From Streptosporangium sp. NBC_01495 (GTDB lineage: Bacteria > Actinomycetota > Actinomycetes > Streptosporangiales > Streptosporangiaceae): a stretch of DNA of 64,000 nucleotides. Shown here piece after piece: positions 26,209-34,763 of the stretch. The DNA is taken from the NCBI RefSeq assembly GCF_036250735.1, contig NZ_CP109430.1, forward strand, positions 2,170,001-2,234,000, read 5' to 3'. Under the pieces are notes generated by a model that saw only the letters and a program-made list of their open reading frames with translations, was not told the origin of the DNA and did no database searches. Each line of letters opens with the position of its first letter. Positions within the stretch are counted from its first letter, which is position 1. Both the position numbers and the translations under genes were made by a program.

Positions 26209-29028
26209 ATGACGGAGACTGTCGGCGCGGTGACACGCGGGGGCAAGAGGCCACGTAGGGGCCTGAAGATGAAGCGCATCTTCACCACGCCAGGTGTGCA
26301 CCCCTATGACGAGCTGGTCTGGGAGCGCCGTGACGTCGTCATGACCAACTGGCGTGACGGCTCGATCAACTTCGAGCAGCGCGGTGTCGAGTTCCCCCGC
26401 TCGTGGTCGGTCAACGCCGCGAACATCGTGACCACCAAGTACTTCCGCGGCGCGGTCGGCACCCCGCAGCGGGAGTGGAGCCTCAAGCAGCTGATCGACC
26501 GGGTGGTGGGCGTCTACACGCGTACGGCGGTCGAGCACGGCTACTTCGCCGCCGAAGAGGACGCCGAGATCTTCGACCACGAGCTCAAGCACGCCCTGGT
26601 CAACCAGGTCTTCAGCTTCAACTCGCCCGTCTGGTTCAACGTCGGCACCGCGTCGCCGCAGCAGGTCAGCGCCTGCTTCATCCTGGCCGTCGACGACCAG
26701 ATGGAGTCGATCCTCGACTGGTACAAGGAAGAGGGTGTGATCTTCAAGGGAGGTTCGGGCTCCGGCGTCAACCTCTCCAGGATCCGTTCCTCCAAGGAGC
26801 TGCTCTCCAGCGGCGGCACCGCCAGCGGCCCGGTCTCCTTCATGCGCGGCGCCGACGCCTCCGCGGGCACCATCAAGTCCGGGGGCGCCACCCGCCGCGC
26901 CGCCAAGATGGTCGTCCTCGACGTCGACCACCCCGACATCGAGGAGTTCGTCGAGACCAAGGCGCGCGAGGAGGACAAGATCCGCGCCCTCCGCGACGCC
27001 GGGTTCGACATGGACCTGGGCGGCAAGGACATCGTCTCCGTCCAGTACCAGAACGCCAACAACTCCGTGCGCGTCTCCGACGAGTTCATGCGCGCGGTGG
27101 AGAACGGCGAGGAGTTCGGCCTGCGCGCCCGCCTCACCGGCGAGGTCATCGAGAAGATCGACGCCAGAGAGCTGTTCCGCAAGATGGGCAAGGCCGCGTG
27201 GGAGTGCGCCGACCCCGGTGTCCAGTACGACGACACGATCAACGACTGGCACACCAGCCCGGAGACGGGCCGCATCACCGCCAGCAACCCCTGCTCGGAA
27301 TACCTGCACCTGGACAACTCCTCGTGCAACCTGGCGAGCATCAACCTGCTGAAGTTCCTGAAGGACGACGAGACCTTCGACATCGCGAACTTCGTGAAGA
27401 TCACCGAGCTGGTCATCACCGCGATGGACGTCTCCATCACCTTCGCCGACTTCCCCACCGAGAAGATCGACCAGACCACCCGCGCCTACCGCCAGCTGGG
27501 CATCGGCTACGCCAACCTCGGCGCGCTGCTCATGGCCACCGGCCACGCCTACGACTCCGACGGCGGCCGGGCGGTCGCCGGGGCGATCACCTCGCTGATG
27601 ACCGGCGTCTCCTACCGCCGCAGCGCCGAGCTGGCCGCGGTCGTGGGCCCGTACGACGGTTACGCCCGCAACGCCGACGCGCACAAGCGGGTCATGCGCA
27701 AGCACAACGACGCGAACGACGCCCTGCGCACGTTCGACGAGATCGACGGGGCCATCCACCGAGAGGCCTCCAGGCAGTGGATCGAGTGCCTGCGGCTCGG
27801 TGACAAGAACGGCTACCGCAACGCCCAGGCCTCGCTCCTCGCCCCGACCGGCACCATCGGCCTGATGATGGACTGCGACACCACCGGCATCGAGCCCGAC
27901 CTCGCCCTGGTCAAGTTCAAGAAGCTCGTCGGCGGCGGCTCCATGCAGATCGTCAACCAGACGATTCCCCGCGCGCTGCGGCGGCTCGGCTACCAGGAGG
28001 AGCAGGTCGAGGCGATCGTCGAGTTCATCGCCGAGCACGGCCACGTCGTCGACGCCCCCGGCCTGCGGCGCGAGCACTACGAGGTGTTCGACTGCGCCAT
28101 GGGCGAGCGCGCGATCGCTCCCATGGGTCACGTCCGCATGATGGCCGCGGCCCAGCCGTTCCTGTCCGGGGCCATCTCCAAGACGGTCAACCTTCCCGAG
28201 TCCGCGACGATCGAGGACATCGAGCAGGTCTACATGGAGGGCTGGAAGCTCGGCCTGAAGGCCCTGGCCGTCTACCGCGACAACTGCAAGGTCGGCCAGC
28301 CCCTCTCGGCCTCGGGCAGGAAGGCCGAGGAGAAGGAGGCACCCGCCGAGCCGGCGATCCAGGTCGTGGAGATCAGCCGCCCGACCCGGCGCCGGATGCC
28401 GAACCAGCGCCCCAGCACCACCACCCGCTTCACCGTGGGCGGCGCCAAGGGCTACATGACCGCCTCGTCCTACCCCGACGACGGCCTCGGCGAGGTCTTC
28501 CTGAAGATGTCCAAGCAGGGCTCGACCCTCGCGGGCGTCATGGACGCGTTCTCGGTGGCCATCTCCATCGGGCTGCAGTACGGGGTGCCGCTGGAGACGT
28601 ACGTCGGCAAGTTCGTCAACATGCGCTTCGACCCGGCCGGCATGACCGACGACCCGGACGTCCGCATCGCCGCCTCGGTGATGGACTACATCTTCCGCCG
28701 CCTGGCCCTGGACCACCTGCCCTACGACGACCGCGCCGCCCTCGGGATCTTCTCCGCCTCCGAGCGCGCCGCCCAGCAGCGCGGTGAGGACCCGGCCCCG
28801 ATCCACACCGACGAGGTCATCGCCGAACTCGCCACCTCGGCCCCCATCGAGGAGCCGCAGCCCCGCCCCGAGGCGGCACCCGCGGAGGCTCCTCGGGTCG
28901 GCTCCCTGGAGTCCCACCAGGGTCGCACCGCCGACGCGCCGCTCTGCATGACCTGCGGCACCAAGATGCGCCCCGCCGGTAGCTGCTACGTCTGCGAGGG
29001 CTGCGGCTCCACCAGCGGCTGCAGCTGA
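26209..29028 (+). CDS. nrdJ: Vitamin B12-dependent (class II) ribonucleoside-diphosphate reductase
   Basis: A 939-residue adenosylcobalamin-dependent reductase making dNTP precursors without oxygen or a diiron subunit. Conserved features: SACFILAVDDQ with a redox Cys, the radical-site ITASNPCSEYLHLDN (about 358), APTGTIGLMMDCDTTG (about 544), and a C-terminal Cys cluster (CMTCGTKM and CYVCEGCGSTSGC) acting as zinc ribbon and reducing tail. ATG 26209 follows GGAGGGGG; an upstream in-frame ATG at 26146 lacks a ribosome site. Expression should depend on NrdR. Cobalamin must be made or imported by the host. Confidence 0.97.
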   Translation: MTETVGAVTRGGKRPRRGLKMKRIFTTPGVHPYDELVWERRDVVMTNWRDGSINFEQRGVEFPRSWSVNAANIVTTKYFRGAVGTPQREWSLKQLIDRVVGVYTRTAVEHGYFAAEEDAEIFDHELKHALVNQVFSFNSPVWFNVGTASPQQVSACFILAVDDQMESILDWYKEEGVIFKGGSGSGVNLSRIRSSKELLSSGGTASGPVSFMRGADASAGTIKSGGATRRAAKMVVLDVDHPDIEEFVETKAREEDKIRALRDAGFDMDLGGKDIVSVQYQNANNSVRVSDEFMRAVENGEEFGLRARLTGEVIEKIDARELFRKMGKAAWECADPGVQYDDTINDWHTSPETGRITASNPCSEYLHLDNSSCNLASINLLKFLKDDETFDIANFVKITELVITAMDVSITFADFPTEKIDQTTRAYRQLGIGYANLGALLMATGHAYDSDGGRAVAGAITSLMTGVSYRRSAELAAVVGPYDGYARNADAHKRVMRKHNDANDALRTFDEIDGAIHREASRQWIECLRLGDKNGYRNAQASLLAPTGTIGLMMDCDTTGIEPDLALVKFKKLVGGGSMQIVNQTIPRALRRLGYQEEQVEAIVEFIAEHGHVVDAPGLRREHYEVFDCAMGERAIAPMGHVRMMAAAQPFLSGAISKTVNLPESATIEDIEQVYMEGWKLGLKALAVYRDNCKVGQPLSASGRKAEEKEAPAEPAIQVVEISRPTRRRMPNQRPSTTTRFTVGGAKGYMTASSYPDDGLGEVFLKMSKQGSTLAGVMDAFSVAISIGLQYGVPLETYVGKFVNMRFDPAGMTDDPDVRIAASVMDYIFRRLALDHLPYDDRAALGIFSASERAAQQRGEDPAPIHTDEVIAELATSAPIEEPQPRPEAAPAEAPRVGSLESHQGRTADAPLCMTCGTKMRPAGSCYVCEGCGSTSGCS

Positions 29029-29085
29029 TTTCGGGCAGAGAAGCGGTGTTGGATATAGAGGCCGAATCTGCATAGTGCCTGGTAA

Positions 29086-29119
29086 CGAAGGGGGTCGGGA
29101 TCAAGTCCGGCCCCCTTCG
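29086..29119 (+). terminator. nrdJ terminator within a dispersed repeat
   Basis: CGAAGGGGGTCGG (29086-29098) pairs with 29107-29119 with one G-T wobble. The stem and the preceding TAGTGCCTGGT sequence recur at 30677-30723. The rest of 29120-29417 has no recognisable gene; it contains a 7-bp GC hairpin (29326-29349). Confidence 0.75.
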
Positions 29120-29417
29120 GTGTTTCCGGGGCAGTGAACTGTTCGCTGATCTGGAGGAGGCGTCGGAGTTCTTCCGTCACCGCTCGACAAACTTTTCCGC
29201 TACCCACGATGAGCGCGCCTTGCTTAGGCGAGCCGTGCGGGCCCGACGTTCGATTCGCTTTTCGATTGAGTTGTCAACTTCCGGCGAGCAGGCTGACTCT
29301 TCGATGTATCGCTAAGGGCAGGATCCCCGCCCATGATGTGGTGGGCGGGCTTGTTACGCTCCGGTGTCCTATCTCGTCGGGTTGGCAGCCTGTCAGGCAT
29401 GATCGATAGTTGCGACC

Positions 29418-30446
29418 ATGAGTGGATTATCGGGTCGGGCCCTCCTTGCCAGGAGCGCCCTGATAGGGCTCGTCGTCGGTGTGGTGGTCGCCGTCATCTG
29501 GACCGACGACGTAATGGGCCGCAGAGGGCTGGGCCGCTTCGTCGTCAGTGCCGTCTGGCCCAACAAGCTGGCACCTTCCGAAGGACTGGGCGGCGTCATC
29601 AACGGCATCGCGATCATCGTGGTCCCGATTCTGCTCAGCGGGATCTTGGCGCGATCGGCCAAGGTTTCCCGGTGGTGGCTGGTGGCACTCGCCGGATCCG
29701 CGGCCTTCGGGGCGCTGACCTCGGGACTGTTCGCGCTTATCCCTTTCCACAGGGAGGCCTATGGCCTGCCCGAATCGCTCTTTGGGATCATCTTTCTCCT
29801 GGCCGGTGTCGCAGGGTACGCCGCGACGGCCTGGATGGTCATGCCGCGTACCGCCCTGCCGCGGATCCTCCTCGCGGGAGCGATGATCGCATTTCCGGTC
29901 GCTGCCGCCCAGGTTTCGGATCGCGTACAGCACTGGCACCAGGTCTGGGACCTGGACACGATGGGAGTGTCGCTGGTCTCCCTGGACATCCCCGGCCGTC
30001 GGCACGTGGCGGGTTTATGGCGACTCGATCCAGAGGACGGAGGCCCGGCAGTCGAGCTCACCTATCTCCTCGACGCACCCCGCACCATCATTCATCGCTT
30101 TTACAAACCCGGCTTCAATCTGCGGGAGGAGTGGGAGGTGCAGGTGTTCATCCGTGCCACGGCGGCCACTCCCGGCCAGGCGTGCGCCGCGCGGTATCTG
30201 AAAGCCGCACGGTATCTGAAACCCGCCTGGGCTTTTCCCGGCAGCGGCACCTGTCGGCCGCTGCCCGATGGTCGCGTCCTGTGGATCATTGATGACAGGC
30301 CCGTGGCCCTGTTCGCCAGATACGGCGATGTGCTGCTCCAGATCAGCAGTCTCGTCGTGACCGAGGCGGAACTACTCGCCACCACCGACAATGTCCGGCC
30401 AACGACCGCCCGCGAGTTGCTTGGCCGAACCGGAAAGCGTCGCTAG
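29418..30446 (+). CDS. Multi-spanning membrane protein of unknown function
   Basis: A 342-residue protein with about five hydrophobic segments in its first half (about 14-28, 58-76, 85-108, 119-137, 148-163) and a soluble C-terminal half of mixed beta character. I do not recognise a family. A micro-duplication (RYLKAARYLK) is visible near residue 257. Codons from 29778 to 29974 (membrane segment 4 onward) are duplicated almost perfectly at 34551-34747. No clear ribosome site precedes ATG 29418. It lies at the border between the nrd operon and the accessory segment. Confidence 0.65.
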   Translation: MSGLSGRALLARSALIGLVVGVVVAVIWTDDVMGRRGLGRFVVSAVWPNKLAPSEGLGGVINGIAIIVVPILLSGILARSAKVSRWWLVALAGSAAFGALTSGLFALIPFHREAYGLPESLFGIIFLLAGVAGYAATAWMVMPRTALPRILLAGAMIAFPVAAAQVSDRVQHWHQVWDLDTMGVSLVSLDIPGRRHVAGLWRLDPEDGGPAVELTYLLDAPRTIIHRFYKPGFNLREEWEVQVFIRATAATPGQACAARYLKAARYLKPAWAFPGSGTCRPLPDGRVLWIIDDRPVALFARYGDVLLQISSLVVTEAELLATTDNVRPTTARELLGRTGKRR

Positions 30447-30487
30447 ATCTCGCCCTTTCGTCGCACTTTGTCGAAGCTTCGGAATCT

Positions 30488-30634
30488 CCAGGCGACCACC
30501 CGTTCGGCGTCGCTTTGGACATCACGCTTGAAGGGGGCATGGTCGAGGCATACTTTCCCGCGGACGTGCCCATCGCCCTCGCACTATGTGGCGGTACCCG
30601 GTCGGTGACGCCGAATACCGCACCCTCCGAATAA
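30488..30634 (+). pseudogene. Relic of the C-terminus of an XRE (MmyB-like) regulator
   Basis: The frame ending at TAA 30632-30634 reads PFGVALDITLEGGMVEAYFP and onward to TAPSE. It matches the C-terminus of the intact regulator at 36171-37031 (TFGAAFDITLEEVAVEAYFP to TAPSE) through the last 45 codons. No N-terminal part or helix-turn-helix is present. It is evidently a duplicated or recombined fragment. Confidence 0.75.
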
Positions 30635-30654
30635 GTGCACTGCCCCAGTATTCC
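30626..30654 (+). repeat. Dispersed intergenic repeat, copy 1 (copy 2 at 32694-32722)
   Basis: A 29-bp element centred on GAATAAGTGCACTGCCCC is shared at 25 of 29 positions with 32694-32722. A partial inverted copy (AGTTCACTGCCCCGG on the minus strand) lies at about 29126-29140. All copies are intergenic and flank genes of unknown function. Confidence 0.65.
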
Positions 30655-30691
30655 TGGCGGAAAAGCAGTGCCTGCGTAGTGCCTGGTGACA

Positions 30692-30723
30692 AAAGGGGGC
30701 CGGAGTCGAGTCCGGTCCCCTTT
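30692..30723 (+). terminator. Hairpin terminator, paralogue of the nrdJ terminator
   Basis: AAAGGGGGCCGGA pairs with TCCGGTCCCCTTT around GTCGAG, with one G-T wobble. Together with the preceding GCGTAGTGCCTGGTGAC it is homologous to 29069-29119. Confidence 0.7.
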
Positions 30724-30766
30724 CGGCGTTCGCGGGAGGTTGTGACGGCGAAAGAAGGGGCGGTTG

Positions 30767-31432
30767 ATGACCGACGCGGACGGTCGGCGGGAAGCGCGGA
30801 CGGGCGAGCAGGTGCGCGAGTACCTGCTCGCTGAGATCAATGTGGCTCTCCGCCGGCCGGGCATGTCCGGCGGAGAGATCGCCCTCAGGATTCACTTCGA
30901 CGCGATGGCGTTCGCGGACGATCGTGAACGGCTCTGGAGTGAGGAGAGGGATTCCCTTCGTGCTCGGGGGGCTTTTCTCTCCACGGAAGTGCGGGGGGCC
31001 TTCGAGTCTCTCTGGGGTGCCGGAACCGATGACATGGCCGCGTCCGTCTATGCCGGGTTCGCCCATCGTCACGGATGGCTCCGGTTGGACCGGACCTTGT
31101 CACGGGACGAGTACGACAAGCTGATCGGCGTCACCACGGCCTGGTGTGAAAGCGATCGAACCCTCGGACAGACCCTCGGCATGTTCGGGCCGCCGTCGGT
31201 CTATTGCGGTGGCACGAATCCGTGCTTTCCCAAGACCCTGGTATACGCGACGGGGCATTCTCGAGATCCTTTGCTCTGCTTCCATTTCTGGAACGAGTTC
31301 CTTGATTCGTGTACGGATCAGACCGCCCTGTACGACGAGCCCATGCTCCTGGCCGTCCGGGGCGAGGGGTCCGACTTCGCCGACGGCTTCACATTCACGC
31401 CTGCCGGCACGAACCGGCGCGGGGGAGCCTAG
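30767..31432 (+). CDS. Hypothetical protein, 221 residues
   Basis: A soluble, acidic protein of mostly helical character at its N-terminus (EQVREYLLAEINVALRRPG) and Trp/Cys-containing segments in the middle (TTAWCESDRTLGQTLGMFGP). No motif, signal peptide or membrane segment is visible and I recognise no family. ATG 30767 has AGAAGGGG 7 nt upstream. It lies between two copies of the dispersed repeat. Codon use is GC-rich and consistent with a real gene. Confidence 0.65.
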   Translation: MTDADGRREARTGEQVREYLLAEINVALRRPGMSGGEIALRIHFDAMAFADDRERLWSEERDSLRARGAFLSTEVRGAFESLWGAGTDDMAASVYAGFAHRHGWLRLDRTLSRDEYDKLIGVTTAWCESDRTLGQTLGMFGPPSVYCGGTNPCFPKTLVYATGHSRDPLLCFHFWNEFLDSCTDQTALYDEPMLLAVRGEGSDFADGFTFTPAGTNRRGGA

Positions 31433-31576
31433 AGGAGCAACAGCGTCCTCGACGCTGCCGAGGAACGAAATGCCTGGTCAAACGAGGCCCGCTGAGTTCC
31501 ACCCTCGCTTCGGCCGATATGACCTCCTGTTTCAATGTGATTGATGTCGCCGGCGCTGGCCTGGTGAAATCGGCAG

Positions 31577-32668
31577 ATGATCGGAAAGACGCTGTGGGAG
31601 CGGCAGCTTCATCAGAGGGGTTCCGCTTCGGCGCTGGCGGTGACGGAAGCTCTCGTCGTCGTCCATGAGCGCCACACCCGGCTTGTCTGCCTGGACCGCC
31701 ACGACTGCTCGGTCCGATGGGACGTTCCGATCGGAACCTGGCCGCGTGCCGTCGTGGTCGCCGGTGATCGTTGCCTGGTTCTGCCGCAGGACACCGACCA
31801 GCTGTTCTGTCTCGATCTCACGACGGGATCCACGGTGTGGCGTGCCGGGTTGCCGCAATACTCCGGGCATGTCGTGGCCACCGCGGAGACGGTCGTCGTC
31901 GGCGGCTGGCGGGGTTACACGCCCATGTTCGCCTTCAACTTGAAAGACGGGCGGCTTCTGTGGCGGACACAGCGGCGCATGGCCACGGTGCGTCCTCTGC
32001 CCTGGAACGACGGCATGCTGCTGGGAGACGGCTCGGAAGCGTGGTCAATGGATCCACGAGACGGCAGGGAACTGGACCGCTGGCGGCTGCCGGAGCCATT
32101 GGTCGAAACCGACGATCATCCGGCGTTCACCATGATCGGCCCTGACCGGTGCCTGGTGTCGTGCGGCCCGCGATCCGTCGCGAGCATTCGATTGTCATCG
32201 GGTCTCGTCGAGCGGTTCTTCCATCATGATGCCGACCTCTCGTCCTCGGCCGCCGAGTTCACCGGCGGTGTGGTGTGGTTGCGAGAGCGAGGGGCCGGTT
32301 ATCTCGCCGTCGACCCCGAAGACGGATCGGCGTTGTGGAACGTGGACGTCAGGCAGCCACTCGTCGGTGAGGTGGTTCGAGACGGCGAGGGGTTCGTGGT
32401 GGCCGGCGCGGGCGGTGCGCTCTTTCGCCTGCGGTCTGACGGACACATCCTGGAGCGGTCCTCGTCGGTCACCAGGGTGGCCGCGTTGCGAGACCTTGGA
32501 GCGGGGAAGATGCTCATGGTGACCAGGGGAACCCTGAGGATGATCGCCATCGACCATGCCTGCGAGGTGGATCCGGTGAGCACGACACCCGGGCCTGGGC
32601 TACCCGGATTTCAGACTTCCGGCCAGCTGCGACGGCTCGGCGGTTCGATGGCTCCCAAGCTCCGATGA
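31577..32668 (+). CDS. PQQ-like beta-propeller repeat protein
   Basis: A 363-residue protein built of about seven beta-sheet repeats of the outer-membrane-assembly/PQQ type, each with a form such as LVCLDRHDCSVRWDVPIG, LFCLDLTTGSTVWRAGLP or YLAVDPEDGSALWNVDVR. There is no signal peptide, so it appears cytoplasmic and may act as a scaffold or sensor rather than a quinoprotein enzyme; no quinone ligand residues can be assigned. The start at 31577 has only a weak upstream purine run. It is flanked downstream by copy 2 of the dispersed repeat. Confidence 0.8.
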   Translation: MIGKTLWERQLHQRGSASALAVTEALVVVHERHTRLVCLDRHDCSVRWDVPIGTWPRAVVVAGDRCLVLPQDTDQLFCLDLTTGSTVWRAGLPQYSGHVVATAETVVVGGWRGYTPMFAFNLKDGRLLWRTQRRMATVRPLPWNDGMLLGDGSEAWSMDPRDGRELDRWRLPEPLVETDDHPAFTMIGPDRCLVSCGPRSVASIRLSSGLVERFFHHDADLSSSAAEFTGGVVWLRERGAGYLAVDPEDGSALWNVDVRQPLVGEVVRDGEGFVVAGAGGALFRLRSDGHILERSSSVTRVAALRDLGAGKMLMVTRGTLRMIAIDHACEVDPVSTTPGPGLPGFQTSGQLRRLGGSMAPKLR

Positions 32669-32693
32669 CGAGCCTTCGAGGAATAGCGCACAC

Positions 32694-32722
32694 CTCGAAT
32701 AAGTGCACTGCCCCGGTACTCC
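32694..32722 (+). repeat. Dispersed intergenic repeat, copy 2
   Basis: Partner of 30626-30654 (25 of 29 positions equal), placed 25 bp after the stop of the beta-propeller gene. Confidence 0.65.
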
Positions 32723-32787
32723 CCGAAGTCATCCGGTTTAACCGGGACTCGACGCTTCGGTTGAGGTCTCGGTGATGCTGGGTTTAT

Positions 32788-32819
32788 AAGGAGGTTCGGT
32801 CTTTGGGCCGGACCTCCTT
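32788..32819 (+). terminator. Hairpin terminator
   Basis: AAGGAGGTTCGG (32788-32799) pairs with CCGGACCTCCTT (32808-32819) with one wobble, 119 bp past the beta-propeller gene. It is followed by GCTATT. Confidence 0.7.
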
Positions 32820-32832
32820 GCTATTGACGTAG

Positions 32833-32964
32833 GGTCCTCACGTACTCCTCTTCGACCACGTCGACGATCGGGTCGAAGAACTCGTGGCCACCAACCACGA
32901 AGGCGCGGCGATCGCGTGGAGAAACGCGACCATGTTCAAGGTCCAGTACGCCACTGGCCTGTGA
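32833..32964 (+). pseudogene. Probable relic of a tyrosine recombinase/integrase
   Basis: The open frame codes LFDHVDDRVEELVATNHEG, then AAIAWRNATMFKVQYATGL, and stops at TGA 32962-32964. Actinobacterial integrases have a similar stretch (FDxADxRV, then YRDATxFKVxYxxGLRRRE) just before the first catalytic Arg. Here TGA stands where CGA (Arg) would be expected. No catalytic part follows. The call rests on recalled family pattern only. Confidence 0.45.
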
Positions 32965-33022
32965 CCGGGCGAACGGGGGAGAGCTGCGGCTTGCGCCGGC
33001 TGGGCGCCCACAGGGTATCGTG

Positions 33023-33045
33023 TGAACAAAAAACCAGATTGTTCA
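33023..33045 (+). promoter_or_regulatory. Operator of the TetR-hydrolase pair
   Basis: TGAACA-N11-TGTTCA is an AT-rich inverted repeat ending 12 bp before the TetR start codon. The position fits autorepression. Confidence 0.6.
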
Positions 33046-33057
33046 TATGGAGATACT

Positions 33058-33645
33058 ATGCCGCCGGCGTTCTCCGAGGAAGAGCGGGCGCGGATCATCG
33101 AGCGGTTGCTCGACACCGCCACCCGCCTCTTCCCGACCCAGGGCCTGCGCAAGACGTCACTGGAAGAGCTGACGACCCCTGCGGGCATCGCCAAGTCCTC
33201 GATCTACGCCTTCTACGACTCCAAGGAGGACCTCTACTTCGAGGTCATGCTGCGGCAGTACGAGGGGGTGCGGCGGCGCGTGATCGACGAAGGGCTCAAC
33301 CGCGGCACCGACACCCGCGACCGCCTGCGGCGCTTCCTGCGCGCCACGGTCGTCGAACTCGACACCAACCCGCTCTACCGGCGGCTGATGTCCCACCCCG
33401 AGGAGATGGCCGCAGTCGCCGCCAAGCTCACCCCCGAGCGGATGGCCGCCGCCGAGGACGGCCCGATGGCCGATCTGCTCCAGTTCCTCGACACCCATCT
33501 GGAAGGCGATCCGCAGGTACTGCTCGGCGTGCTGCGCGCGGTCCTGCTGACCCCGCTGTACGCCGAACACCTGGACGCCGACATCTATCCGTCCGTGATG
33601 GACCGCCTGATCGATGCTGTCACAGAAGGGCTCACCTCATGCTGA
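33058..33645 (+). CDS. TetR/AcrR family transcriptional regulator
   Basis: A 195-residue repressor. The N-terminal helix-turn-helix runs from ARIIERLLDTATRLFPTQG through TSLEELTTPAGIAKSSIYAF to YDSKEDLYFEV (residues about 8-57). The C-terminal ligand domain is not assignable to a ligand. ATG 33058 has GGAGA 6 nt upstream; an in-frame GTG at 33022 would read through the operator. It overlaps the following hydrolase gene by 7 bp, so it presumably controls that gene in response to the hydrolase substrate or a related compound. Confidence 0.9.
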   Translation: MPPAFSEEERARIIERLLDTATRLFPTQGLRKTSLEELTTPAGIAKSSIYAFYDSKEDLYFEVMLRQYEGVRRRVIDEGLNRGTDTRDRLRRFLRATVVELDTNPLYRRLMSHPEEMAAVAAKLTPERMAAAEDGPMADLLQFLDTHLEGDPQVLLGVLRAVLLTPLYAEHLDADIYPSVMDRLIDAVTEGLTSC

Positions 33646-34400
33646 ACGACCTGCCGTACCTGTCGGCCGGTGAAGGACCACCCCTGGTCGTCCCGCTCTA
33701 CACCCCGCAAGCGGCCAACCCGAGAGGCTTGGCGCGCTGGTCCACGATGCGGCTGGTGCGACCGTTCACCGAGCATTTCACCGTCTACGTCGTCAATCGC
33801 CGACCTGGGCTGCCACCGGGCACGACGATGACCGACCTCGCCGCCGTCTACGCGCAGGCGATCAGAACCACCTTCGAGGCCCCGGTGAACATGCTGGCCA
33901 TCTCCACCGGCGGATCCATCGCCCTCCAACTCGCCGCCGACCATCCCGGCCTGGTCGACCGCCTCGTCCTGGCCGGCACGGCCTGCACCCTCGGCCCCAT
34001 CGGCAGGCGAGCCCAGCGCGCCTACATCGAGCGCGCACGCCAAGGTAGGCGGCCGAGCCCCGCGCTGGCCGAGGTCGTCACGGAATCGACGATCGGCCGA
34101 AGGCTGCTCGAAGGCCTGCTGTGGCTGTCTGACAGCGGCCACGAAGACCACACCGACGCCGCCGTCGTCCTCGACGCCGAGGACGGCTTCGACCTGCGTG
34201 GACGGCTGCACGACATCAAGGCGACCACGCTGCTGATCCAGGGCGACAAGGACCTGGTCTACCCGCTGGAACTGGCCCGGCAGACGGTGGAAGGCATCCC
34301 GGACGCCCAACTCGTCGTCTACCCGGGCCGAAGCCACAGCGGCACGTTCACCGACAAACGGTTCGCCCCGGACGCCCTGGCCTTCCTGACGGACAGTTGA
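33639..34400 (+). CDS. Alpha/beta hydrolase
   Basis: A 253-residue alpha/beta-hydrolase-fold enzyme. The nucleophile Ser lies in LAISTGGSIALQLA (about 86-99, the elbow being I-S-T-G-G rather than the usual GxSxG). The acid is probably Asp in LIQGDKDLVYP (about 207) and the His lies in YPGRSHSGTF (about 233). The start ATG overlaps the TetR stop by 7 bp (translational coupling). No signal peptide. Substrate unknown; the pair looks like a self-contained detoxification or signal-hydrolysis module. Confidence 0.85.
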   Translation: MLNDLPYLSAGEGPPLVVPLYTPQAANPRGLARWSTMRLVRPFTEHFTVYVVNRRPGLPPGTTMTDLAAVYAQAIRTTFEAPVNMLAISTGGSIALQLAADHPGLVDRLVLAGTACTLGPIGRRAQRAYIERARQGRRPSPALAEVVTESTIGRRLLEGLLWLSDSGHEDHTDAAVVLDAEDGFDLRGRLHDIKATTLLIQGDKDLVYPLELARQTVEGIPDAQLVVYPGRSHSGTFTDKRFAPDALAFLTDS

Positions 34401-34550
34401 TCAACGCACTCGGTGCCCGAGTCCTCGGCGAGCCCGGGAAACGATCACTTGCCGGCAGGGAAGCGATCTTGAAACCCGGCCTCGACCGCAGGCCACGCCC
34501 ACTCGTGAACACCCCGACGGCATCAAAGCGCCACCGACAGGCTGTCCAGC

Positions 34551-34747
34551 CTCTTCGGGATCATCTTTCTCCTGGCCGGTGTCGCAGGGTACACCGCGAC
34601 GGCCTGGATGGTCATGCCGCGTACCGCCCTGCCGCGGATCCTCCTCGCGGGAGCGATGATCGCATTTCCGGTCGCTGCCGCCCAGGTTTCGGATCGCGTA
34701 CAGCACTGGCACCAGGTCTGGGACCTGGACACGATGGGAGTGTCGCT
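34551..34747 (+). pseudogene. 197-bp duplicate of the membrane-protein gene at 29418-30446
   Basis: 34551-34747 matches 29778-29974 with only two differences in 197 bp. It carries codons for membrane segment 4 onward (LAGVAGYTATAWMVMPRTAL) and then breaks off 16 bp before the next gene. It is fused in frame to that gene, but the ribosome site just after the break makes independent translation of the downstream gene more likely. The rest of 34401-34550 shows nothing recognisable. Confidence 0.9.
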
Positions 34748-34763
34748 ATTGAGGGAGGACGGT

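Noticed and set aside
25609-29073. 1154-codon antisense frame across nrdR and nrdJ
   Set aside because: Shadow of two certain genes; no independent coding evidence.
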